Positions 1-9,400 of a stretch of DNA of 64,000 nucleotides are shown here, piece by piece. Below the pieces are notes generated by a model, which was not told the origin of the DNA, searched no databases, and worked only from the letters and a program-made list of their open reading frames with translations. The stretch comes from an uncultured Endozoicomonas sp. Its GTDB lineage: Bacteria > Pseudomonadota > Gammaproteobacteria > Pseudomonadales > Endozoicomonadaceae. Position 1 is the first letter of the stretch; each line of letters begins with the position of its first letter. The stretch covers positions 1 to 64,000 of the forward strand of contig NZ_CANMAO010000012.1 in the NCBI RefSeq assembly GCF_947495845.1. Direction: 5' to 3'. The position numbers were made by a program, and so were the translations under genes.

Positions 1-145
1 TCTGTGAAGACAGCTGAATTAACGAGTGTTCACTTGATTGATCAAGCATTCAAAGTTTTTGAAAGAGACTCTTTATAACAAGTACAAAGAGAAGCTTTCT
101 TAACCGATGCAATCACACAAGCGCCCACACGAATTGTCTGATATC

Positions 146-157
146 TTGTTAAAGAAC
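146..157 (-). promoter_or_regulatory. boxA antitermination element of the rRNA leader
   Basis: The minus-strand sequence GTTCTTTAACAA matches the rRNA boxA core (TGCTCTTTAACAA) bound by NusB/NusE in the antitermination complex. It lies downstream of both promoters and upstream of the expected 16S start, which is its normal position. Confidence 0.7.
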
Positions 158-228
158 CTGATCAGTGCGTACCGAAGCGCGTCTTATCTGATCTCCAACC
201 GGCGATGGTGCCGATCAGCGAGGCCGCT

Positions 229-256
229 ATCATACCGAAGCGGCTTTCGTTGTCAA
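229..256 (-). promoter_or_regulatory. rRNA operon promoter P2
   Basis: A second near-consensus minus-strand promoter, TTGACA (256-251), 16 bp spacer and TATGAT (234-229), lies 93 bp downstream of P1 with the same spacing and again a GC-rich discriminator. Tandem P1/P2 promoters are the usual arrangement in front of rRNA operons. It would start transcription about 60 nt upstream of boxA. Confidence 0.78.
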
Positions 257-321
257 GCGATCGTTTTCAGATGCTTTCCAACTCGCTGACGTTGTCGTTC
301 AGACCGTGTCAGCGGAGGCGC

Positions 322-349
322 ATATTACCGCACCTCGTTGATTTGTCAA
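322..349 (-). promoter_or_regulatory. rRNA operon promoter P1
   Basis: On the minus strand TTGACA (349-344) and TAATAT (327-322) are separated by exactly 16 bp, the spacing typical of rrn promoters. The discriminator that follows is GC-rich (GCGCCTCC), the feature linked to stringent control. Together with the boxA leader downstream this is a strong sigma70 rrn promoter. The upstream boundary, including a possible UP element around 352-400, is not resolved. Confidence 0.8.
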
Positions 350-609
350 TCGGTTGTTTTCATCGTTTGATTCAAGCAACCGTTTTCAAATCACTCTTCC
401 TGCCAGAGATGAAAAATCATCTTCTGTCGTTAGGCTTCTCGTTGAAGATCGTCCGTGGAAGAGATGTGTATGATAGAGTTTTTTTGACTTTAATCAATAA
501 GCAGAAGGGATATTACGTAAATGCACTTATAAATAGCAGCTAATTCGATGGAGAACGAAATATAGCCTCCATCACCATTAATGAAAGCTATATAAAGGAA
601 GAGATGTGG

Positions 610-1506
610 TTATTGGATATGCTCAAGAACACCATCAAGTTCATCAAGGGTGTTATAGGAGATCACCAACTTCCCTTTGCCTTTCGCATTGCACTGAATA
701 GCAACACGGGCACCCACCTTTTCAGACAGTTCGTCTTCCAACTGTTTGATATTAGGATCCAGTCGTTTAACAACTTTACTGCCTTTCTCCTTTTCCTGCT
801 GAATTCTGCGAACCAGGGATTCAGTCTGTCGAACAGATAATCCTTTAGCGGCAACTATCCTGGCTATTTCCAGCTGATCCATTTCTCCTAACGGCAACAG
901 AGCACGGGCATGCCCCATTTCCAGGTCACCATACTCCAGCATTTTCTTAACTTCGGTATTCAACGACATGAGACGTAGAATGTTGGCTACCGCAGCTCTG
1001 GACTTTCCAACCGCCTGAGCCACTTCTTGCTGGGTAAGCTCAAACTCTTTCTGAAGCCTGGAAAGCGCGATGGCTTCCTCTATAGGATTAAGATCTTCAC
1101 GCTGAATGTTTTCGATAAGCGACATGGCTATGGCCGCTTCATCAGGCACATCACGAATTAAGGCAGGTACTTCTGACAAGCCAGCCAGTTGCGCGGCTCT
1201 CCAACGGCGCTCTCCGGCAATAATTTCATATCGATTATGACCAACCGGGCGCACCACAATGGGCTGCATAATGCCCTGCTCTTTAATGCTTTCTGACAAC
1301 TCTTCAAGAGCATCGGAGTGCATGTCTCGGCGAGGCTGGTACTTTCCTCGAATAAGGAATTCAACCGGGAGTTCTTTCATTACGCCATCTAACGACTCTT
1401 TGTCCTGGAATTGTGACGGACCAGATAAGTCATTAGATAATGATGCTGGCAACTTTGCGCTACCGAGCAATGCATTCAAGTTAGTACCGAGACGTTGTTT
1501 TGCCAT
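610..1506 (-). CDS. parB: Chromosome-partitioning protein ParB
   Basis: 298 residues, the usual length of a chromosomal ParB. It binds parS DNA, spreads as a CTP-dependent clamp and is moved by ParA to segregate the origin. The start MAKQRLGTNLNALLG is the classic ParB opening. The GERRWRAAQLAG box (about residues 98-109) belongs to the N-terminal CTP/arginine-patch domain, and a helix-turn-helix with the core TQQEVAQAVGKSRAAVANIL (about 154-173) reads parS. The C-terminal part is the dimerisation region. It lies 3 nt after parA in the rsmG-parA-parB operon. Two perfect parS sites occur 48 kb away inside recF. Transcription would run on towards the rRNA promoters. Confidence 0.97.
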   Translation of the reverse strand: MAKQRLGTNLNALLGSAKLPASLSNDLSGPSQFQDKESLDGVMKELPVEFLIRGKYQPRRDMHSDALEELSESIKEQGIMQPIVVRPVGHNRYEIIAGERRWRAAQLAGLSEVPALIRDVPDEAAIAMSLIENIQREDLNPIEEAIALSRLQKEFELTQQEVAQAVGKSRAAVANILRLMSLNTEVKKMLEYGDLEMGHARALLPLGEMDQLEIARIVAAKGLSVRQTESLVRRIQQEKEKGSKVVKRLDPNIKQLEDELSEKVGARVAIQCNAKGKGKLVISYNTLDELDGVLEHIQ

Positions 1507-1509
1507 CTG

Positions 1510-2334
1510 TTAATGTGTTCCTGTTTTCCTTTCAGACTTGGCATGAAGGTTTTTAATGTCGTGCTTACGAACCAGTTCACCGGCCAGTGCCAGATAGGCG
1601 ACAGCTCCACGGGAGTTTCTGTCGTATGCCAATACTGGCTTTCCATGGCTTGGTGCTTCCGCCAGTCGGATATTCCGAGGAATGACGGTTCGATAGACCT
1701 GTTCACCAAAGTGGCTGACGAGTTGTCTCGATACTTCGTTGGTCAGCGACATTCGTGGGTCATACATGGTTCGTAGCAGACCTTCGATATGCAAGTCTGG
1801 ATTAATGGTCTCCCTGATACCGGCAATGGTTTCCATCAGGGCAGTCAAGCCTTCCAACGCATAGTATTCACACTGCATGGGGATGATCACCCCACGGGCA
1901 GCGACCATGGCATTGATGGTTAACATATTCAGAGAAGGTGGACAGTCGATCATAATAAAATCGTACTGACTCGCTACACGGTGTAGAGCATCTTTCAGTC
2001 GCGATTCTTTATGATCAAGCGTCATCAACTCAACTTCTGCGGCGGTCAGGTCAGCGTTGGCACCCAGCACATCGTAACCTGCATCAGCGGATGGTGTGAT
2101 CGCCTGTGTGATATCACAGCGCCCAGTCAGCACATGATAGACCGACCATTCCTGATCGTGTTTATCAATACCACTGCCCATGGTGGCATTACCCTGGGGA
2201 TCCATATCCACCAGCAATACCCGCTGCTTATTGGCAGCAAGCGATGCCGAGAGATTAACGCAGGATGTGGTTTTGCCAACACCACCTTTCTGATTGGTTA
2301 CCGCTAGAATTTTAGCCACAGCCGTTAATACCAT
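1510..2334 (-). CDS. parA: Chromosome-partitioning ATPase ParA (Soj)
   Basis: 274 residues. It is the ATPase partner of ParB: ATP-bound dimers coat the nucleoid and draw ParB-parS complexes apart. The deviant Walker A motif KGGVGKTT is near residue 18, DMDPQGN near 44 (Walker A') and the Walker B-like IDCPPSL near 130. The chosen ATG directly abuts the rsmG stop (TAAATG), which suggests translational coupling. A GTG five codons in (giving MAKILAVTNQKGG, the usual ParA N-terminus) is an equally plausible start. No convincing ribosome-binding site separates the two choices. Confidence 0.97.
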   Translation of the reverse strand: MVLTAVAKILAVTNQKGGVGKTTSCVNLSASLAANKQRVLLVDMDPQGNATMGSGIDKHDQEWSVYHVLTGRCDITQAITPSADAGYDVLGANADLTAAEVELMTLDHKESRLKDALHRVASQYDFIMIDCPPSLNMLTINAMVAARGVIIPMQCEYYALEGLTALMETIAGIRETINPDLHIEGLLRTMYDPRMSLTNEVSRQLVSHFGEQVYRTVIPRNIRLAEAPSHGKPVLAYDRNSRGAVAYLALAGELVRKHDIKNLHAKSERKTGTH

Positions 2335-3009
2335 TTAATGACGATTAGTCAGGATGACCAGATGACGATCGCCTTCTGTGCCCGGTACATTCAGGGGCTC
2401 GCAGCCGACTAGTTCAATTTCGTGACGATCCATCAGTTCTTTCAACTCTTCTTCAGGATATAGCCCTTTCATGGCCAGATAAACACCTGAAGCTGATAAT
2501 AAGTGTTTCGTGCCGTCCACCATATTAACTAATGAGCTGAATGCCCGCGAGGTTATTGCATCAAAAGGCTGTGGTGCTTCAAAGTTTTCTACACGACAGT
2601 TGGCGACTGTCAGGTTATCCAGCTTCAGGTCATTTTTCGCCTGTTGCATGAATCGGGTTTTCTTGCCGTTGCTGTCCAATGTCGTGAATTTTTTCTCTGG
2701 ATAGAGGATGGCAAGCACAATTCCCGGCAAGCCGGGGCCGGAGCCAACATCCAGAATATAATCACCCACAATATGTGGAACAATGCTCAGACTATCGAGA
2801 ATATGCCGGAACACCATCTCTTTTGGATCACGAATGGCCGTCAGGTTGTAGGCTTTGTTCCACTTATCCAGCAGCAAAACATAGTCTGTCAGTAGATCTG
2901 CTTTCGCTTCAGTCAAATCGATACCAAAGGATGTTGCACCTTTGCAGATATCGTTTCGTAGCTGAATGCTAAGTGGATGATCAAGAAGCGGGAAGGTGTC
3001 AGTACTCAT
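2335..3009 (-). CDS. rsmG: 16S rRNA m7G527 methyltransferase RsmG (GidB)
   Basis: 224 residues; E. coli RsmG has 207. It uses S-adenosylmethionine to methylate N7 of G527 in 16S rRNA. The SAM-binding motif ILDVGSGPGLPGIVLA sits near residue 85 and the downstream AITSRAFSSL segment is typical of the family. An AAGGGC ribosome-binding site lies just before the ATG. It is first in the operon with parA and parB. In most relatives mnmG precedes rsmG, but here the upstream region is non-coding and the next gene is an accessory giant. Confidence 0.97.
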   Translation of the reverse strand: MSTDTFPLLDHPLSIQLRNDICKGATSFGIDLTEAKADLLTDYVLLLDKWNKAYNLTAIRDPKEMVFRHILDSLSIVPHIVGDYILDVGSGPGLPGIVLAILYPEKKFTTLDSNGKKTRFMQQAKNDLKLDNLTVANCRVENFEAPQPFDAITSRAFSSLVNMVDGTKHLLSASGVYLAMKGLYPEEELKELMDRHEIELVGCEPLNVPGTEGDRHLVILTNRH

Positions 3010-3233
3010 GTTGCCCTTATGCAGGTTTCAAATGGGTAGTTTGCTGTCTGCGGGGCAGACGGTTAGAAGTCAGTATATGCAGTGATAAAAGCAAGTACTT
3101 TATTTTATGGCATTTTTCAGTACTTAACGATAGTTATTACACCAGCTCCCGAATGTTTCGGGCATGATGTCTTTAATCGTGCTGTATTTTATAAAGGCCT
3201 TCTACACTTTGTGGTGACAGTTTATAGACCAAC
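3010..3233. other. Non-coding stretch upstream of rsmG
   Basis: No supported gene. It must hold the promoter of the minus-strand rsmG-parA-parB operon, but I could not pick a convincing -35/-10 pair. A perfect short palindrome (GTCTGC, GGG core, GCAGAC) at about 3045-3060 lies in the expected 5' untranslated region of rsmG, with no T tract on either strand. Confidence 0.4.
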
Positions 3234-3431
3234 TTATACCAATGGCGTTTTTAAATTTTGGAACGAGCAAGTTATTTTGGACGACTGGGCAATACCCGAG
3301 GGCATAAAGGCGAAGCGACGAGTCATAGCCTTTACGCCCTGTGGGTGGTAGCTATGGTGAGGAACTTCAACGCTGATCCAGTCGGTCAAAATGGCTGCGC
3401 AGCCCATAATTTAAAAACAGAATTGGTATTA
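3234..3431. mobile_element. MITE-like element with terminal inverted repeats (family 1)
   Basis: A 198-bp non-coding unit bounded by imperfect inverted repeats of 24 bp: 3234-3257 (starting TTATACCAAT) and 3408-3431 (ending ATTGGTATTA) match at 20 of 24 positions. Inside, GGCATAAAGGC (starting near 3300) pairs with GCCTTTACGCC (near 3330-3340) to form a long hairpin. No transposase is encoded. It ends 14 bp from the stop of the giant AAA+/transglutaminase gene. No target duplication is clear. I saw only this copy of the family in the window, so mobility is inferred from structure alone. Confidence 0.55.
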
Positions 3432-3445
3432 TCAGCCGTTAACAG

Positions 3446-6400
3446 CTATTCAACCACCGCAGCTTTCATCACCTGAACAAACTCCTCATACATCATCAGA
3501 ATATCATGATTGTTTAATACTACAGCAGACGGTTCCTGAAAATTATCTCGAATCTGTTGTTTAGAATACTTCATCACATCAAAAGGTTTAACGGTATCTG
3601 TATGCTCAATATCAAGAATACCGTAGGGCAGTTTTATACCATTATCCTGTTCGATGCAGCCTTGATAGCTATTAAACAACCAACGCCAAGTAGTATTTCT
3701 ACAATCTTTTTGTGTCTGACAAAGCCAGGTGATGAACAAATCAAGGTTAAATGATTCATACCAATCACCTCTTTCAGTAAAATCAGGGTAATTGGTTACT
3801 TTGATGCTATGGCCATCAGCCCTATAAAGACCTTCAATGTAGGCTCGATAGCATTTATCACGACCTTTTTTTTGAAAATCATAATGAATATCGGAAGGCA
3901 GTTTTTCACCCAACCTCGTCATTTGACGGTGATCAATATGACACATATCAAATACGACGGGTTTATATGATTTATGAACCGATTCATTGACAAACGCTGG
4001 CAACCCTTTGGCCAATCGCTCTGGCGCCAACCGGGAATTGCTTTCGGGGGCATGAGTGTATTTACGGTCAATGCGATTGCTGCCTATTTTTGCACTTAGA
4101 TACTGACTTCGGGGCAACGTTGACGCAAAGGAAGTCAGCAATGCTTCTTTCTCAGTTATCACATCCAGAGGTTTGATTCTATCAAATGACGGATAGGGCA
4201 TTTTATCCAGCAGACGATTAACACGTTCTTTATAAGCTACAAAATCGGGGGTTCCTGACAATTTCTGAAAATCACTGGCAAATATCTGGCTCAACTGAAT
4301 ATTCTCTTCGCACAAACCTAAAAACCAATCGATATAGCTATCTTGTAAAGATGATGGTTCCAAATCAAGGTTTACGTGATCAAACTGCGTTGGTTCCATA
4401 TAGCTTTCTAAATAATCCTGTTTCTCAGCTCTGAAAAAATGATATTGGATTTTGCCTTTGATAACTGAGGAATAAGTATATTTTTCTACAACTAGTGGTG
4501 AATGCAGCAGCGCTCGTTTAATAATCGACACCCACTCATTATCCCCATGAATATATCGATAAGCCGGAAATGACAATAATTCTGCCCATTGACTCCTTAA
4601 GTAAGCTGTGGGATCTCCCTCATCCATTCGGTTTAATTCAGCTTGCATCCTTATTTTCAGCTCTGCCAACAGCCCCGGATCAACAGTATCTTGTTCAAGT
4701 TCTTTTTTAAAACGGTCAATATGTTTGTATAAACTATCGCTCCAATCAATATTGGAGTAAAACTTTTCAAAGTCCTTTTTGAGTGACTTTGACGATGGTT
4801 GAACACTATTTTTTCCAGATGGGTGGTCATAGACTTCAGAATCAGCTTCACTCTTGTTGTTACTGCTTGAAGATACTTCTGTTCCCGTCGTTTCTGATCC
4901 TCTGTCCAGACCTTGACCGAAAGGATCGTAGTTTCTCTTTTTGCGCTCATTTGGCGCTGCCAGCTCTGAAAAACCAGAGTTATTGTAATCCGTCCAATCT
5001 GGCTCTGTGACAACAGACTCCGAATTGCCTCCTCCGCCCACTTGATACTGGTGCCAGGATTGACCACCATCAGAACTTATCTCAACAAAAGCATGGGAGG
5101 TATTACTAACGGTTCGTGCCGGTACCCCCCAGTAATGACATAGCATTTGAAATACCATGGCTTTATGACGGCAAACACCCTGCTTTTCTCGAAGGATATT
5201 CAATAACAATTCACTACCATTACCCGACACATTGGCATTATCAGAAAAGCTATCAAGCCACTCCATAAGCGTCTGTAATCGTTCAGAAGTATCGTCAACA
5301 TTATTAATCCAACGTAGTTGATCAAATGCCTCTACATCATCATTCTGGCTGAAGATGTGTTCATCAAACAACGCTTTTAACGCCGGCGAACAAAGATCAT
5401 CCTGTAAAGCAATAGAGTCATTAGGCTCTAATTGCTCGTAATAGACCTGCTGGGGAGCAACAATGAAGTCAACAATGGCATCCATAGTTTCACTGGCTAA
5501 TGAGCGAATCAGTAATTGGCCAGTTGACCCGCTTCGGCCAAGCTCAATGATTACATCCGGCTTGGTCCGTATACCTCGTAGATCATCCACTGGCGTCAGC
5601 GAAGGCAGTGGTTGCCAGTCACCGGTTAGATTCAACGCAATTTTACCAGGCAGTTCATCTACCTTCAGGTCTGCCCGCCAGGGAAGTTCTGTTACAGAAG
5701 GGAATGCTTCCACCTCACTATCCACCCAGGTGACTGGGTACGACCTCAATTGTCCATCTGCATCCAGAATCGTTTCGGATAATGTAAGTCTGTATTGTCG
5801 TGCATCATAAGGATACTCTGGAAAATAACGATCCACCTCAAAGTTGCTTGTTCCTGTTATATCACCGAAAGAAAGCGTTTGAGGGAGTAGGCTTGTCATT
5901 AAATTATTCGCCGCAGGCTTAGCTGACCAAGGCGATTTACGAACATGATTACTGCCTGTAGATGATGACTTTGGAGGTCGCACAACGGGGGTTTTAAATG
6001 CTGGCTTATCGCGTTCTGCCTGTTTACTGGCTGGGTTGCTTGTTAAGGACCCTTTGGTTTTCTGGTACTCTGGCCACTCAGGCTGAATATCCTTTGAAAA
6101 GTAGTGCGACCTTTCTACCGGGTAATAGTGCCACTTTTCCCCAAAATCAGGACTCACCTCAACAAAGCCATTTCTCTCGTTATCAACAATGCGGGATGGA
6201 ATACCCCAGAAATCGCATAACAAATGGAAAACCACCAGCTTATCTGAACCAGAACCCTGTTTCGTACCAAGCACCCGTGATAACAAGTCTTCGCCATTCT
6301 CTGATACTCTCTTTTTTGTTTCAGAGAATGAGTCCAGCCAACGCCTCAGGGCTTCTAAGCGCTTCGGGATATTGGAAATATTATGAATATCATTTAACTC

Positions 6401-9400
6401 CTTAAACGCCATTTCACCATTAATAGGATTCACAACGTTTTTTTCCAGGAACTGATTGATTGTCGAAGACCCTAGACCGCTCTGTAATTCAACCGGGATA
6501 TTATCATCAAGCTGACTAAAATAGTCCGCGTCCGGTGCGACAATAAAATCAACCACTGCATTTACCGGAGCTCCATTCCTATCAGCCAGTGCAATCATCA
6601 GCTGCCCGGTCTTATCACTGCGCTTGACGTCAATATCGGTCTCCGGTGTCACCTGAATCGCCTGCAAGGAATCCATGGCCGACAGTGATGGCAATGGATG
6701 CCACTGATTACTGAGGGTTAATGAGATTTGCCCGGGCACTTCCTCATTGTATAAATCTTCTCGCCATATCAGCTGGCTGAGCTCAGGTGAAATATCTTGC
6801 AAGCCTCCATACTCCCATGAAATGGGATATTGCATTAACTGTCCGTCGTTGTACCGAATCGCTGAAAGTCCGAGCCGGTATTGATCAGGCTTAAAACTCC
6901 GTCCTTGAAAATAAATGGTGGCCTGAGCATTCCTGTGAGGATTCGCCTCCTTTTCACCAACGACCGATGACGCTTTGGTATTCAATGGGTTCTTTCTGGC
7001 TCCCTTCTCTTTTTCATCGCTGCTAAAGTATTGCGCTAAAAATTGCGGGTAAATACTCTCTCCGGTCACTTCACGGGTCACCATCATGTAATTCTTACGA
7101 AGCTTAACCTCATTACCAAACTTCACGGTAATGGGTTCTTTCAGGCTCTCTGCCTGATTAACAAGGCGTTCCTGGGTAAGGCGCCACTGCTCTGTTTTCT
7201 GCTGTTGATCCAGGGTAGAACGTAAATTTTCATCAACATTAAGGGGGCTCTCCAGTGACCGGTTTGCCAGGGAAAGATGCTCAATAAAGCCATCCTGCCA
7301 TTGGTTGGCAGGTTGAGCAGCAAGGTAACGGGTACAGCCGAATAAATCATCCAGTGCCGGTTGAATAGGGCTTCCCTGCTCCCTTAAGGCTAATGACAAT
7401 TGATAAAAGCGATCTGCCAGCCATTCCGATAAACCTTCTGGCACCTCTTTTTGTCTGGAGATCAAACCTTCAAGGTCTGATCTGGATAATTGTTCCAGCT
7501 TAATCTGGGTACAGCGACTCTTCAAAGCCGGGCTCAGGGATTCACGACCATCAAAAGAACCGGGGTTTATCGTTCCGAATAATCGAAACCCCGGTGCGGC
7601 ATAGCCCGTCAGAACATCATTAAACAATCCTTCCAGATAGTGACTGGGTATCAGGTTAAGTTCGCTGATTGCCAGAATGTGGCCTCGAGTCATAGCCTCA
7701 CGAACCTTCTCAACCAGCTTGGGCCATTGATGGAGATTGGCATTGATATGCACCATTGGGCGGTTCGCTGACTGCTCCTGTTGCCACTGCTGAATAGTTC
7801 GGTCCAGAATAAAATCTTTACCCCAGCCTGCCGGGCCTTCTACCAGAACAGAAATACGACCATCATCGTCTTTTTCCAGGCTCTGCCAATAGTTATAAAC
7901 CAACTTACGTACAGGTTCTGTGCCAAAGTCTCCTTCAGGGTTGTTCTTCTGAAGTTTCTCCATGAACGCTGAAAACGCCCTGTTCACGCCATTAAGAATG
8001 GCGGTATCTTCAGGGAACTGCCCCTGATACCAGTGATTCAACGCCTCCAGTTGCTGATGCTGTGAGCCAGTCACGGCACCACTGAGGCTATCCATAAAGG
8101 CTTTATGGATCAGTGCATTGATTTGTTCTTCAGAGATATCTTGTGCATCCAGTATCACCGGTCCTTGCTGGTAACGAAGTAACTGACGAACAGAAGCCAG
8201 CGTATCTTTTATATCTCTGGGTGTCATCAAATCACCCGGCACCAGCTCCCTGAACTGATTAAACAGGGTAAGCAGTCGTTCGCTGGCCTGCTGCTTCTGC
8301 GCTTCACTCCAGTTCGCTGGTAATCCCGGACGTATGATCGATTCGGCCAGCACCGCCTCCGACAGCGGGTGGTAGAACAGTGTTGGAACCTTGGTTTTCA
8401 AAACATCATCCAGATGCCGACCTTCGTAGTGATCAGGGTTGCCGGTCAAAACAATATGATGTCGTTCGGTCAGTGAGTATTGACGCCCCTGGTAGTCAAT
8501 CACCGGAGGTTGGCCAGTGAGCCCTGCCAGTGGCGATAACAGTCCATCCGGAGCCAGATTGGCTTCATCCAGTAATAATAACGGCGGGTTTTCCGACATT
8601 GCCCATTTCAGAATGGGGCCTTCCTGAAACTCTGTACTGCGGTCGTTACCTTGTTTGATAACTCGCTGCCCACCAAAGATCTCATCCGACGTTCGGTTTG
8701 GGCTTAACTGTAATACCTGACAGTCTGGATAACCGGCCCGGCAGGCAATGGCTTTTGCCATGAAGGTTTTTCCCGCACCCGCCTCGCCCTGTAGAAATAC
8801 GATGGGATGCTCGTCTATCCGTCGAGCCAGCTGTGCTATACGCCTTTCCTGACGGGCCTTACTGTGGCGCTGTCCTGTCATCAATGCATCAGGCAGATCC
8901 TGATAACCATCAGGTAATTGCCCATCTGAAAAAAAGGCACCAAACGTCTTACTCAGCTCAAGTCGTTTTTCAGCATCAGGCATTGACGCTTTCAGAATGA
9001 CTGATACCTGGCGTTCCAATAACGTAACAGCGTCGTTGATGACGGTACCCGGTACTAATTGATGACGATTGGCAATCAACAGATCCCGAATATTAGAAAC
9101 CACATTACCATCATAAAATGACTGCCCGACAACCTTCCTGAAACTGACCTTAAACTGCTTTGCCAGCTCTTGCTGCTGTGAGATGGGTGCCACGCCAATC
9201 AAAACAGTGGCCAATTGCTTGATCGCATTATCATCAATGGTGTGCAATTCATTGATCGCCTCATGAACATGGGAAGGACAATGGCGGGCCAATAGCCAGA
9301 AGCTGTCTTTTACGGTCTCAACCGTCGGTTTTGGGTTGGCTGCAAACCACTGTCGCAGGGCTGCATGATCTGCTCGCAGTTCCGCTGGTTGATCCGGAAA

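Larger units (their letters stand above)
1..321 (-). other. 5' leader of an rRNA operon; the 16S gene lies just beyond the left edge
   Basis: Read on the minus strand, this stretch has the layout of a gammaproteobacterial 16S leader. A boxA-type GTTCTTTAACAA (157 down to 146) is followed by the conserved segment ATTCGTGTGGGCGCTTGTG that precedes 16S genes in Pseudomonas relatives. From boxA to the window edge is about 145 nt, close to the usual boxA-to-16S distance, so the mature 16S should begin within a few tens of bases outside the window. No mature rRNA sequence is present. The open frames on the plus strand here are incidental. Confidence 0.8.

Noticed and set aside
107-543. Plus-strand open frames near the left edge.
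   Set aside because: They overlap the rRNA leader and promoters read on the other strand, have no ribosome-binding site and resemble nothing.
547-573. GATGGAG/CTCCATC hairpin downstream of parB as a terminator.
   Set aside because: The stem is only 7 bp with a 13-nt loop and no T tract on the minus strand.
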